Of a stretch of 64,000 nucleotides of DNA, positions 10,838 through 23,225 are shown piece after piece; within the stretch, counting starts at the first letter, position 1, and each line of letters begins with the position of its first letter. The translations under genes and the position numbers were made by a program. The DNA lies in contig PUDQ02000034.1 of assembly GCA_002964805.2 (NCBI GenBank), forward strand, positions 310,001 to 374,000, written 5' to 3'. This stretch comes from Trametes villosa (Eukaryota > Basidiomycota > Agaricomycetes > Polyporales > Polyporaceae). The notes beneath the pieces were generated by a model. It was not told the DNA's origin and searched no databases. It was given only the letters and a program-made list of their open reading frames with translations.

Positions 10838-13660
10838 ATGAGCGATAGTTCGAGCTCACCGCCCAAGGTCTCCAGCCCGGCTTCTGACCCCATCAACTCG
10901 TCGCCGAAGCTTGCGAGCTCAAAGGCTGGCCTCCTCAATGTACCCCAGGTACTCTCGCGGCCACACTCCGCTCCCGACTTTGACTCCGGAATCAACACCT
11001 CGGCCGCTTGGACGGTATCCCTGGCGGATCCTGAAGGAGGCGCGCGACTCAGCTTGAACAGCATCCATGCCAACACCGCACGAGAGGGCGCCTTGGAGGA
11101 AGAGCCCGAGCCTCCCTCGGATATCGCGCAGGGACAAGATCAGGACGGCGGGGAGAGCGTCGCGGGAGACGATGCCCTAGATCAAGAGGAAGGCCGCCCC
11201 GCGCGCGCGCTCTACGCCTTCCAGGGCAAGGCGGAGTTCCGGGAGATCCCCTCCGTCGAGGCGGGCGACGAGCTCGAGATCATGCGCGAGGACGTCGGGG
11301 AGGGCTGGAGCCTCGCGCGCCTCGCGCGCGGCGAGCGGGCGCAGGGCAGCGAGATGGGGCTCCTCCCGCGCTCGTACTACATCGTGCGTGCTTTCGCCCG
11401 CGCTGCGACGGACGCCTGTTGTGAATTTGACGGCAGTTTACAGCGGAGTTCGCGCAGACGGAGGGCCTGCTCGTGCCCGCGACGCACTCGCGCTTCCGGA
11501 GCCGCAGGGAGGCCTCGAGCGACTCGATCACCCCGCGGGGCTCACCGACCAGGGCACAGGCTGCCCTCCCTATCATACCCCAGACTACGGGCGAGTGGTT
11601 CCCCAGCTTCCGGCGCAGTTTGTTGGGCGGCAAGAGCCTGAACAGGTTCTCGAGCTTTGTGACTAGCGGAGCGGAGGAGTTTGTCCTTCAAGGTAGCTCG
11701 CAAGACGCGGCCGCCGAGGCACAACATGCAGTACACCGACACGAGAGGAGTGTCAGCGACGACGAGTCCAAACGCGAGAGCGTCCTCGGCCACATGGCCG
11801 AGGCAGAACGACATTTCGTGGAGGCTGGGCCGTCGTGGAAGACGAAGGTTCCACCGTTCCGCGTCCTCATCCACTCGCCATCGAAGAGAACGTCCACCCT
11901 GTCCGGCGCATATACCATATACACCGTTACAACCGCGTTCGACGCGCTATCCCATTCCCGCTCCGCGTCGGATCCGGACAACGACGAGGACGGAGATGAG
12001 CCGCCCTCGCCCATGCGAATAACGGTGCACCGACGGTTCTCGCACTTCGTCGCGCTACACACGGCGCTCTCAAGACTACTTCCTGGGATCGCGCTGCCTC
12101 CGCTCCCGGAGAAGCAGTACGCAGGACGTTTCAGCGACGACTTCGTGGAGGCACGGCGAGGGGATCTCGAGCGGTACATCAACCGCGTCGCGCGGCATCC
12201 AGTCGCTCGGTACGCCGAAGTCCTGACATTCTTCCTGGGGTGCGAGAGTGATGCGGTGAGTGTGCCTGTCGGCTCGTAGCCTTCGGAGCACTGCTGATGC
12301 CCCTACAGGAGTGGAAGAAGCAACTGCCGTACTACCTCTCCCTACCGCCAAAGGGTCCTTCCTTCTATGCGAACGTATACCATCCCGCATTCAACGTCGA
12401 TGCAGACGAGGCGTCAGAGTCAATCGACCGCTTTGTCAACCACACGCGCGCCGTAGGAAAGGGGGTGCAGACCATACGCAACGTCTTTGGCAAGGTGCGC
12501 GAGGCGCGTGTCGGTCGGTGCTCTTTCTCATGCGGACGAAAGCCGGTCGCTCACGGGCACGACAGAGATGTCGAAGGCGGAGAGGCTCTTGTCCTACACG
12601 CTGCAGTCTCTGATCACCTCGAAGCCGCTCGCATCGGCGCCTACCATCGGCATCAGCGAAGAAGACGATGAAGAAGAGGAGCAGAATAGCGCGGCGCGCG
12701 GCCATTTGAACGAGGATGGCGCGTGGTGCTGGCGAGAGAACTGCGACAGTGGGCTTTATTCTACTTTGGGTGGCCGCGCCGGGACTGATCATGGTCGTTC
12801 AGGCTGCCTCAAGCTCACGAAAGCGATGCAGAAGACGTCGGAGACCCTGCAGATTGTGGCCGATCTGTACGACGATCATGTACGCCCCTGGCTCTACTGC
12901 GGTGCGAATCCCCGCTCACAGATGTGGTCCGTGTTGTCAGGCACGGAGAACACAGCTTGCGACACACGAGGCGTTTAAGAACGTCGCCCATCCATCCACG
13001 TTATATGCGGTAGGTGTTTCATTTGTGTGCGCTCACACTTGCCCTGGCGCTCACCTCAGATGGGCGCGCACCGCAGCCGGTCATAGATACCCACAAGTCC
13101 ACACTGTCAAGGTACCAGGATTCGGTGCACGAAGGCGCTGTAAGTCCCACCCACCCTTCCACGTGTTTGAGGCCAAGTTGAACGCCCGCATTTAGGAGGA
13201 TGAAGAGATGGCGGCTCGGTGTGAAACCGTGCTGAACATCACCATGGCCGAGATGGACACGTACCACACGCAAAAGGTCGAAGACTTCGAGGCGCTCGCC
13301 AAGGAACATCTCGACGGGGAGATCGCGTTCTACGAACAGGTAAGCTAGCTACCGGGTCCCTACCCGCTCTACACCGCTAAATCATAGGGCCAGATCTTGA
13401 CTCGACTCCGCGCCGCTCGCCGGACCTTCGACTCACCGCAGTACGACGGGCTGGCGCGGAGCCCCCGGCAGCCGTCAATATACGAGCGCGAGCTAGAGCA
13501 CCCGCGACTGAACCCGCCGCCGCTACCACAGCCGTGCCCACATGTGTTCGACTCCGCGCCTATGCGCCCGGTGAGCGTTGCTATCCAGGAAGGCGTGGGC
13601 ATGCTTCTCGGGGGAGTCGCGACACCCGCGCGGGGCAGCGTCTTCGGGAAGTTCTGGTAG
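10838..13660 (+). CDS. SH3-PX-BAR domain sorting nexin (SNX9-like layout)
   Basis: Membrane-shaping endocytic or endosomal protein. The PX domain binds phosphoinositides, the BAR domain senses curvature and the SH3 domain binds proline-rich partners. Nine exons (10838-11383, 11437-12255, 12309-12507, 12566-12748, 12803-12879, 12941-13009, 13077-13139, 13196-13339, 13388-13660) join in frame to 790 residues. The order is a Ser/Pro-rich acidic N-terminus, SH3 at about 121-182 (ARALYAFQGKAEF ... GLLPRSYY), a linker, PX at about 315-453 (VHRRFSHFVALHTAL, then LPPLPEKQYAGRF), and a BAR-type helical region to the end (LTKAMQKTSETLQIVADLYDDH). The start is the first ATG in the open frame, and a further 5' exon cannot be excluded. 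The third intron (12508-12565) was set by frame; other sites there break the BAR helix. The layout matches the metazoan SNX9/18/33 type more than yeast retromer SNX proteins, which lack SH3. Confidence 0.88.
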
Positions 13661-14178
13661 ACGATGCGGGGATGATGCACTGTTTGCTGGTACTTTTCTT
13701 GATATCTAGGGCGCCCTTGCTTGCTTCACGGATATTCACGACAGACGACGTGATACTCATGTAAACCTGATCTCGGTATCAATATACCCCTACTGACGTT
13801 CTTGATACAATGGTGGCTGTGGTGGACCTCAGGCGGCCACACAAGAGCCTTGTCCATACCGTCAGAGTAGGTGAGTTGATGTCCCGCCTCAACGTAAACT
13901 AGCTCCTGGCGCTGATTACTTCGCGCGCATCAGTGTTGGCGGCATCTCACTAAGCTCACTAGCAGGCTGCAGTGAACTGCATCCGAGCCTGTGCAGTTGT
14001 ATTCCGGCGGCAGCCCATTTGCCTGATACTGATACCGGGAAGCCGCAGTTGCATTCGAGGCGTCCTCCCGGGCCCGTCTGGCTAGGATGATTCCATTATA
14101 TACCGCGGGGTATCGTAGACGAGGTCTCGCAACGAACTTTGCCTCCTACTCGGGATCCCCTCCTCACGACTACTCGAG
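13661..14178 (+). other. Intergenic; promoter of the DUF6533 gene
   Basis: No gene is seen. A TATATA motif near 14096 lies about 80 bases before the next start codon and is a likely core promoter. Confidence 0.4.
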
Positions 14179-15801
14179 ATGCTTGCCGCTGGCGTCAGAG
14201 CTGCTGCTGTGGAAGAATACATTCAACTGTACGTCCCCTCCATTCTCCGACCGATGATCCACTTGCTGACCTCCATGTTGCTGACGCGTGTGGCTACGTG
14301 TATTCCACAGCACCGTCGCTAACTACATCCACACATCAGCTACTGGTAAGCGGTGTTAGTTTTGCCCAGGCTTACATGCACTGACATTATGGCCCAGCAT
14401 TATTAGTGTACGACACGTTCCTAACGACAGGAAAGGAAGTAGCTTACGTGTGGAATGGAGGCTATCTGGGCTTCGCGGTGCTTTACTGCACGAACCGCTA
14501 TTCCGCCTTGTTGAACCGGCTAATGCTGATCTTGGAGCGTCTACGATGGGCAGGACAATCTAAGCAGGTAAGTTGGTCCTATGATATCTGTAGCCTACAA
14601 CGTCATATCCTAATCGGCTTCTTGACGTAGAGGTGCGTTCTCGCAAATCTTTCTGAAGCTACCCCACTCACGTTGGTGTTTGGCAGCTGTGCGGTCATTC
14701 TATGGCTCGACGCCCTCTTTCTCATCATTGCTTGGTTATCGATCGCGAGTGAGGCTTTCATCGCTTGAAGTTACGATGGCTGCTCTGACCGATATACTGC
14801 AGCATTCTCCGCGTTGCGAGTGTATGCTCTCAGTGGAAAGCGGTTGTGGCTTCTGGCTATCGTGCTTTGTTTCGGCCTGGTATTGCCAGCGGCGGAATTT
14901 GTTAGTTTTGGATTCACATCTTGATCTTCTCGTCGTGTTATGACTGACCAACTTGAACTTTCCCTTGGACTATAGTACCAGCGAATCAATCTCTCTGTAT
15001 TCGTTTCTGAGCCACCTTTGGTCGGTTGCTCGGGTACGAATACTATGCCGCTCAGCACGTACCAATTGTGAGTAAAACCTTTGTAGATGACCGAACCGTT
15101 ACTGAGTTACACACAGCCGTACGTGCCAGTCCCACACCCTTGTATACTTGTCTCTAACACCTAGCGGCGTCTACGAATCAGTGGCGACTACAGCAAGAGC
15201 ATCGACCATTGTCTCCGACCTATTGGTGCTCGCTGTGACACTATATCATACATACAAGATTTACCGTCCAAGACGACGGGAGAGTACTCTTCCCTTGACC
15301 AAACTTCTATACAAAGACGGTGAGAGGCCACTCAAAAGCCGAGCCGTTGCACTCCACACTCACGAATACTCGACACAGGCTCCATATACTTCTCCGTGTT
15401 ATTTCTCTGCAACGTTTGCGACATCATATTCCTCCAGCTAGCGGTTCGTCTATCTCGGGCGAGCCCATCCAGCCAAACGTGCTGAAGGAGACGTTTTTCA
15501 GGTCAACGGTGCCCTTGCGGATCTCGTCACTGTGTACGTGATTTGCGCTTCACCCCGGCCCCACCGCAATCGGCTCACACTAGTACTCTTGATCTCGTTC
15601 AGGTTGAGCGTGATTTTGGTATCCAGGTTTTTGCTGCGTCTCCGCGAGATTGGGAAGCAGGATGGAAGATCCAGCGTCGTTCTGTCGTCGGTCGATATCT
15701 CGCACTCGCAGTTTGTGTCTGCCTCTCTGTTCCATAGTCTTCAGCACTACGACGAGGAGACCGAGGAAGAAACAAGGCATGTAGCTGACAGCGTCGTGTA
15801 A
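14179..15801 (+). CDS. DUF6533 domain multi-pass membrane protein
   Basis: Basidiomycete-specific membrane protein of unknown function with several helices, sometimes compared with seven-helix receptors. Ten exons are read (14179-14228, 14311-14345, 14398-14567, 14631-14748, 14803-14900, 14976-15067, 15165-15319, 15379-15443, 15502-15533, 15603-15801), giving 337 residues. The DUF6533 signature lies at the N-terminus: YDTFLTTGKEVAYVWNGG, then NRYSALLNRL. Hydrophobic segments follow (CAVILWLDALFLIIAWLSI; LWLLAIVLCFGLVLPAAEF; IYFSVLFLCNVCDIIFLQL), then the family's late motif LVSRFLLRLREI and a hydrophilic, acidic tail. The many short exons are usual in this family. The 32-bp ninth exon and the acceptor at 15164 are chosen mainly by frame. 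The ligand and pathway are unknown. Confidence 0.82.
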
Positions 15802-16097
15802 ATATTAGTTGGGCTCGCCCGCGCAATGTGCCCTAGTGTTACGACGCGCAGCGCAAGCTGCTGAAAGGGTGCAGATCGCGGAAATTCAAGGGAGCTCAAG
15901 GTGGTAGGTGCAAGATCCGACTGGCAACCGCACCCCGATGACACAAAGCAGCTCCTCTAACAATCTTCATCCTTCTATTAAACCGTGTAAGTTACGATAT
16001 TATACTCTAGGGAGGCGAGACGGAGAACGAAAGCGACAACGAAACATCCCAACGACGCGCATGCAGGGACGGCAAGGGGCGGTATGCAAGAGAGAGC

Positions 16098-18246
16098 TCA
16101 AGGGTTCCACATCCGGCCCTGCACGAACGCGAGTAGCTCCGCGTCCGACATCTTGCGCAGGTCACTCGAGCGGTCCACGCCCTGCAACAACACCGTCAGT
16201 TACTAAACGACTGGGATAAAGGGAATGAAAGGGAGGGGACGTACAGCCTTCTGCGCGGCGCGAATGACGCTGAGCGCGATCTGTGCGGAGATTTCGCGGA
16301 TGCGCTCGACGCGCGGGTACAGCAGGTCGTGCGCGCGCTCGTCCGCGGTGAGAGCGTTCGCGAGCCCGAGCGAGGACGCCTCGACCATCGAGTCCGTCAC
16401 TTTCGCCGCACGCGCGAGGATCGCGCCCAGCCCAAGGCCTGGGAAGATGTACATGTTGTTGCCTGTATGCGCAAAAAGGACATGCCAAGGTCAGTTATGT
16501 TTGGGTAGTCGGCGGGAGAGGGGGACGCACCCTGGCCGGGGTAGAGCACGCGGCCGGCGTACTCCTGCTCGGGGAAGGGCGAGCCGGAGGCGAAGAGGAC
16601 GCGGCCCTGAGACCACTCGACCGCCTCGTGGAACTCGCACTCGGACAGGCGGACGGGGTTGGAGAGGGGGAAGATGATCGGGCGCGGGTTGATGGCGGAC
16701 ATCGTCTCGATCACGGACTGGTTGAAGGCACCCTGCAGAGAGATGCACCATCAGTTAACTGTAGGACCGCATGAGCTAAGGCGAGGCTGGCCGACCTTGG
16801 TGGTGGAGAGACCGAGGAGTGCGGTGGGCTTAACGTAGTTGATTATCTCCGTGAGGTCGGTCATCGGCGGGCCATTGTAGTCCTTGCGCGAGAAGTCTGC
16901 ATGTCGGTTAGCTCATCTCCCTATATGCCTGCGACGAGCGATCCACTCACACTTCTTGTGCTCTGCCAGGCGACCACGAGCGTCGTAGATGAGGCCCTGC
17001 GAGTCGACGAGCCAGATGCGCTCACGCGCCTCCTCAGTCGACAAGCCCTGGAGCTTGAAGAAGCTCATCAACTGCATTCCAACGCCGACACCCGCGGATC
17101 CCGCACCCAAGAACAGGATGCGGTGGTCCGTGAGCGGGCGGCCCGACGCCGCAGACGACAGTTTCGCAGCGTTCAGGAAGCCAGAGAGGACGACAGCACC
17201 CGTGCCCTGGATGTCGTCGTTGAAGAGCGGGTAGCGGTCGCGGAACGCGTCGAGGTACGCGAACGCCTTGTCCGTCGCGAAGTCCTCGAACTGGATGAGC
17301 AGCTTCGGGAAGACGGCGGCCATCTCGGTCATGAACTCCTCCATGAAGTCTTGAAGGTGGGCCATCGGCGGCCTACGCTGGCGGAGACCGAGGTAGAGGG
17401 GGTCCTCGAGGAACTTCTCATTGTCTGTACCGAGGTCAAGGCAGATGGGGACGGTAGACTCAGGGCGAATACTACGCAGGAGTGAGTTTCGGACGTCAAA
17501 CACTGGCTATATGCTACTCACCCGGCACCCGCGACGTAGAGCGAGAGCTTGCCGATGGAGATGGGCATGCCATTCACACCGAGATCGCCGAGACCGAGGA
17601 TACGCGAACCTGGGGCATCGTCAGTTGAGCCAAAACGCGTCCAAATGAACTAACTCACCATCGGTCACGACGGAAATACGAGCATCGTCGATGCGGTGCC
17701 AGTTCCGGAGGATCTTGCCAATGTTGCCCTTGTCCTTGATGGAAATGAACTAGAGGCATGTCTCAGAGGACGAGCGAGACGACGCAAAGGAGTATGCGCA
17801 CTAGACCCTCGGGCCGGCGGAAGATGTGGGAGTACTGCAGGCAAGCGTCGCCGACAGTGGGTGTATAGATGAGAGGAGTGAACTCCTGCAGAGCGAAAGG
17901 CGTAAGTTTCGAAAGGCGAACATCTAGGAGAGGAGGACGCACGGCCATGTTTGCCAAGCAGAGGCGGTAGAACATCGCGTGGTTCGCATCCTTCAGTTGA
18001 GACAAATAGATGTACTTTTCAATGGGGGAAGTCTTGGAACGGAGCTGCTGGATGCAGCGCAGGGCGTGAACTTCGTCATCGTGGGCGGGAGGAAGCAGTC
18101 CGTGTGCGAGCCTCGGAGGCGCTAAAGGGAATGGCGTTGAGTACCCACGTGTCGCGGGAGAACACCGGCCAAGAAAACTCACGCGCGGAGACCACCTTGA
18201 GCTTCTGGACACCGTTGGACCAGACGGGGTTGAGGACTATAGTCAT
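16098..18246 (-). CDS. MAE1: NAD(P)-dependent malic enzyme
   Basis: Oxidative decarboxylation of malate to pyruvate and CO2 with reduction of NAD(P), linking the TCA cycle to pyruvate and reducing power. About ten exons are read on the minus strand. Visible parts in order: the catalytic-tyrosine segment [16 protein letters not shown], then VVTDG and [16 protein letters not shown], then the metal-binding and catalytic block [17 protein letters not shown] and [10 protein letters not shown], then the dinucleotide-binding [10 protein letters not shown], and near the C-terminus the conserved [13 protein letters not shown]. The start ATG at 18246 leads straight into a short leader with no clear mitochondrial targeting signal, so a cytosolic form is possible. 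The last residues lie just before the stop at 16098-16100. A TATAAAA (reverse strand, about 18450-18456) lies some 200 bases upstream. Cofactor preference (NAD or NADP) cannot be stated from these motifs. Confidence 0.93.
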
Positions 18247-20337
18247 GTTGAGAGAGCAGAGGTCGTGATCAGAGACGAGCGGTCAAAGCGCGAGACGGTG
18301 CAGGGGAATCAGGCGAGAGCGAGGGGTATTAATACGAGTACAGTGAGAACGATCCGGCCCAGGAGAAATAAGCTTTTTCTAGACGGACAGAGCGGGGGAA
18401 CGAGACGGAACGGGTTTGAGGGAAACAGATGCTCGACGGGCCCGGAGGGTTTTATAGCGGGCGCCCGTTGCAGCTCCGGGGCCATGGGGTCTAGATGATC
18501 AGCACCTGCCCACCGCTCGCTGATGAGCAGGCGAATGATTTGTTGAGCAGAGGTCAGCCTCCGAGGGAGGCCGTCCCCGGCAACCAGAGCGCATCTAATT
18601 CCGTCTGTTGCGACAGGCACGGCGGGCTAGTCAACAGTTGGCATCCGTTTCCGCGCCTCCCAGCCCGCGATCTGCCATCTGGAGACCGCCGGGGCGGCAC
18701 GCGCAAAAAAGAACTGGCTCTCACCTCGAGCGGCGGTCACTCTCACAGCGTTCATGGCCGGTCGACGTCGTGTTCAAGCTGCAACGACGGGCAGAAGGGT
18801 GAAGCTTAAGTTGCCGACCGAGTGTCGGACAATCCAGGTTGACGTTCAGGAGTTCAGCGAGAATGCTAATACGAAAGCCAGAGGTGACTCGACTCACAGT
18901 CGGACCACCGAGGCCTGTCGAATGATTTCGTTCGCCCTTCCGACGGAGCAGCCCGGGAGGCGCGTCTGCGGGTGGATGAACAGATCATCGTGCCCTGACG
19001 GCGGCCATCCAATGGCGGGTCGTTTCAGCTGCACACCGCTTTCCCCGCACGCCGCAGTCCATGCTAGCGTTTGACGGAGATGGGCAGACCTGTGTCCACT
19101 GTCACCGGCAGGTGGCCGCGGCCGAAACCCTTCGGATAGACGTTGGCGTGTTCATGCTATCGAGGAGTGCTCTGTAGTCGTGGGTAGGAAACCATGGCAT
19201 TCGGGTTCAATAGCCCCGAGAGAAACGGAGAGCCCTATATTGGCGTGCTATAGGCGAAAACCCTTCTCGGAGATAGCGCAGGTTCTACGCCAGAGGTACA
19301 ACCAGCCGGCGAGGAGAAGAGATGATATTACAGGCGAGGCGTAGGCTCCACATGAAGAATGTTGGCCAATATGGTGGTGGTGGTGGCAGGACAAGATGAT
19401 AAACCGAGCCTCAGCCGCGTGCAATCGCACACTCACCTCGGTCTTCGCGCTCGGATCCATTTTCACTTGCATCCCCTGCATCCACCTGCACTGTACGGCC
19501 TATTTATCTCCGCCGCCAATATGAATTGTTGCCATCGAGGTTCTCCCAGGGACAGACCTATCACAATCTGTTCGAGGAGACAGGTTGATCGTGGAGAGGC
19601 CATCGAGAGCGAGAGCCACAGTCGCCAGCCGGATGTTCGGACATAATGTTGAGGCATTCAGCATGGAGGATTCTACAGTCGCAGCTAGGAAGACATAGCA
19701 TCCAGATTCATACCAGATTCAATAAAATAGCGAGGAAAGGCGAGGTGCCGTGCAATATGTATGAACGAGTTGTAGATGGTAGTATAGGAAGTTGGTTAAT
19801 GTGATGGTGCATCGGGGTGGTGGTAGGAGAAGAAGATGTAGCGAGCCTCTGCCGCCTCTGCGTTCATCCACCCCGGTCTTCTTGCTGAGTCGCTCAAGTG
19901 CTTCTTCGCCTCCATCTCTCTATGGTTGCATCCGCCCACACTCTGCGACCCGCCCATCTCGCCGTCAAGATGAACAGCTGCCATCGAGAGCTCAAGGCGC
20001 AGTCGCCTGACGGAGCTAGCCAGAACTAGCCGCCATATTCACCAAATCCGCTGCTACACCCCTGCCGGCCCCCCGCCACGGACACGCTGATATACATCGA
20101 CGCCAACATTGGCTCAGGCCGAACAGCGTGAGGGCCATCGACGACGTCCCGTACATCCGCAGCAGACGAAAGCGGAGCGTGGCACTGCACGCGACCAGGT
20201 TCTCACCGCATACCCCGCTGTGGGAGCCCCAGTCTCACTCCCCTGTCCGCGCTCGTCTCCGCGTCTTATTATCATGGCCTCCGCGCCTTGACAACCTCCT
20301 CCATCTCCCTGAGTCCCCCAAGCTCTTTGACTCCGAG
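18247..20337. other. 2.1-kb divergent intergenic region with a degenerate repeat pair
   Basis: No convincing gene on either strand; the open frames lack motifs and splice logic. The region serves the malic enzyme (-) and the small membrane protein (+). Two segments of roughly 200 bp, about 19,358-19,560 and 19,785-20,000, align loosely with each other (CGAGCCTC, CTCGGTCTTC, TGCCATCGAG shared in order), which points to an old tandem copy or a decayed element. Confidence 0.4.
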
Positions 20338-21058
20338 ATGTCCACCACCGCGACAAATACGGCGACCGCGACGTCCTCCTCCGCCCCGGCGGCGACGACG
20401 TCGCCCGTATCGGGCTTTATGTCCCTCTTCCAGTCCGCAGGCGGGCCGCCCCTCATCCTCGTGTGCATCGCCGCGGGCCTCCTCTTTGGCGCCTTCGTCG
20501 GCATGTTCCTCATGAAGCGGCTCCGGCCGACGGTGGTGATGCACAGGGTGAACGGGGCGGGGGCGAGCGCGGAGGCGCGGCTGGGCGAGAAGCCGCAGTT
20601 GTACGACATCTACGTCGCGCCACTCGGAGACGGTGTTGACGAGCATCCCTGGGCCCGTGTTTCCGTACGTCTGTCCTTCGATCTGTTGCATCGCACGATC
20701 CCTCATCGCAGAACCTCCTACGGGACGTGAACGCGATGCACAGCCCTTCGCTGCGATGTACCTCACCTCGCCCGACTCCAAACCCACCACACCCCCACCC
20801 GCCCCCTCCACGCCCAATGCGCTCTCCCGCGTGGCCGCACGCCTGCACCAGAGCGCACGGCCGGGCAAAGGGCATGCGCCGCCGCCGCCTGCGCCTGCGA
20901 TGCGTACTGTGCAGCTCGCGGTGACCGTCTCGATGCCGAACCCCGCGTTGCACGCCCCGAAAGAGGCCGACATCGCGGACGACGACTGCCACGACGACCC
21001 GATGCCGGACTGCTGCATCGGCACCGCCGTGCTGCCCTATCGCATTGAGTTCGCATAG
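20338..21058 (+). CDS. Small single-pass membrane protein (paralogue of the gene at 49,544)
   Basis: Unknown function, 213 residues, two exons (20338-20664 and 20744-21058). The order is a Thr/Ser/Ala-rich N-terminus of about 30 residues, a hydrophobic helix (PLILVCIAAGLLFGAFVGMFLM), a basic segment, then EKPQLYDIYVAP, the intron, PFAAMYLTSP, a Pro-rich stretch, the strand-like VQLAVTVSMPNP and a C-terminal CIGTAVLP. The gene at 49,544-50,611 has the same order with EKPVLWDVYPA, PLSATYARAP, LQVSVVIAMPSP and LGFARVPW, and its intron sits at the same place. This supports both gene models and defines one small family. No enzyme motif is seen. Confidence 0.72.
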
Positions 21059-22073
21059 TTACTGGCGGGACGCAGGTGAGTTGATGGATGCGCTCATGCT
21101 GCGGAGAGCGTTGTGTGCTGATGAGCCGGGCGATAGGGCCGGTTCTTGCTTTGGGTGCTTCGTATGCACGGACTGAACGACGTTTCATGACTGACGACTC
21201 TACGCTTCTTGGATGGATGTATCGATATCAACTTACGCCTAATCTTTTCTTGTGCCTAGTACTGTCTTCGAGCTGTCTGTACATCAAGTAGCACTACGCT
21301 CTCGCCTCCTCAAACGGGCGCGCGCAATAGACCGGATTCACGCCGTTCAGACACCATGCAAGAAGCCAGCAGGAGCACGTTTCGGCCACAAGCACTCCAA
21401 CCTCGTTACCGTCAGGTAGTCGCGCAAGTCTGGATTTTGTTGCTGCGACTGCGTGCAACGGCAGCTGCATATCTTGCATCGCCTATACTGCTGTCGATGC
21501 TGGCAAGGCCAGTAGACACAGGCGCACGAGCATATGTGCTCTACGCTGTACACACGATGGCTATATGCGCCAGGAACTCCTCCCCCTCAGCCAGCACCGA
21601 AGGTAGGCTCAACCCACTGCGACGTTCCCAGCTCAAGCGCTGACTGTATGCTACTGCAACAGCGCATGAGACGGCTGCGGGGAAATAGCGTGCGCGTCTT
21701 CGCACACTGCGCGCGCATCGGGGCAACCAGCGCGACCAGGTGTTCCACGAAAACGCGGCCGCCGAGCGCAGGCGTGTGTGAACTGTGTTGTCAGTGTAAC
21801 CGCGGTCGGGCCTGTACACGGTAAGCACCCCTATCAACGTCAAGGCCCACGCTATGTTTATGTCCGCGATGATCTAGGATGGGTATGTTCAGCTAGATGC
21901 TCTGCATGTCCGAATGTGGAACGAGGGGCGCACGCCGCGGCGTTGCTTCTTCCGTTGGCAGCATGCTACGGCTCCATCGAAGAAACGTCCCTGCGCGATC
22001 TCTATGCCACCTTGCCGTTACCGGGATCTAGGATGGTAGTACGAGAACGATGCTCGCTGCTCCTCATCGCAGT
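21059..22073. other. Unresolved stretch, possible decayed exons
   Basis: Several short open frames with splice-like borders occur (for example, donor GTAGGC near 21,602 and acceptor AACAG near 21,660). No frame can be followed across more than one of them, and no domain is recognised. It may belong to the candidate gene that follows or be a relic. Confidence 0.25.
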
Positions 22074-22830
22074 ATGACGGGAGTCAGACTCATCACACCA
22101 GATATCATGGTGAGTGCCCTATTGTGCGCATCGGCCGTTGTTCATCGTCGCATCTTGCAGCACCTCATTCACTCGTCGCGCGTAATTTCTTACTTCGTAG
22201 GACTAGCCAACGCGAAGGCCGCCTGTCCCTCACGACGTATGAGCCTGAAGGCAGCGGTATACTTCGAGTTATCCACCGTCAGGTACGTTCCGGGCCGTCT
22301 GCAGTGTTACATCGCTTCGTGAGTAGGTGAGAGCTGGTCCACCACGTGTCCGACGCTCGAGCATAGACCGCGCGGGACTTCCTGAGCGAGTATGTGCTGT
22401 CGGACTCCGGAGACGGTGAGCTCTTCCTGTACGACCCTAGTGGCCTCATCTCGCTCAACATCGCGTTCCCACTCAAGGAGAAAACGTACGGGAACATCAA
22501 CCTGTGCAGATCTCTCGCGGGGGACGGAAATCCGGTGGAGCACAATCCGTTTCTGCAGGCGAAAATACGAGCAATACGGATGGGAACCATACCTCTCTCT
22601 CGAGCCCGCTCTCGCCAGATGCAGCGCATCACGCCTCGCCTGACGTCGAGTTGCCTTACTATCTGCTCGACGGTTAGCTTTGGCGAGCGGCCCTGAAACC
22701 TCGACGCATCGTCTGGGTGCCCTCCTCCTTCCAACACTATCGCAATGAATGCGTCAAACTGGGCAAGGGCAACATGGCGATATTGAGATGGAGCCATTAC
22801 CGTTTTGGAACACATCACGGCCAGTGAGTT
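22074..22830 (+). CDS. Unrecognised candidate gene or relic
   Basis: Low-confidence entry. From ATG at 22074 a short exon runs to a good donor (GTGAGT at about 22,110). Later segments look coding: SQREGRLSLTTYEPEGSG near 22,204, ARDFLSEYVLSDSGDG near 22,375 followed by a strong donor, and ASPDVELPYYLLDG near 22,640 followed by GTTAGC. A last segment reads WVPSSFQHYRNECVKLGKGN. Around 22,415-22,510 two different frames both look coding, so either an intron is optional or the gene has taken a frameshift. No known domain was identified. Transcript data would decide between a living gene and a pseudogene. Confidence 0.28.
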
Positions 22831-23225
22831 ATCCAGCTTATCCTCAATACGTCTGGCTGTTAGTGACAGCCACGCCCATTCTCAGGCTTCAAACCCGTGT
22901 ACTGCATTGTTGCACTGCATAGAGAGACAATCAGCCGGGGCGAGACGAGACGCTTGGCGCGCGTACGCTCTTAGCCACACAACATCATTTGAACTCAGAC
23001 ATCTCGCGACCTCTACTCCGCCTATAAAATGCCAGTTCGTGCGCGACCGACCCCGCGTGTCCTTTCTCCCCCACCACCATCAATATCGTCTCTCAGGCTG
23101 AGGCTTGCGAAACGTTACAGGCTCATCCCTCCCTCACCTGCACCACATTAGCAAGGCAGGTCAGTAGTTTTACTATCTTGATTTTCTCCCGTGTACTGAC
23201 GCGAATATTCTGGCCACAGTACGCA

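Noticed and set aside
20272..21024. 250-codon minus-strand frame opposite the small membrane protein
   Set aside because: The plus-strand model is supported by its paralogue and intron position; the antisense frame is Arg/Gly-rich and without motifs.
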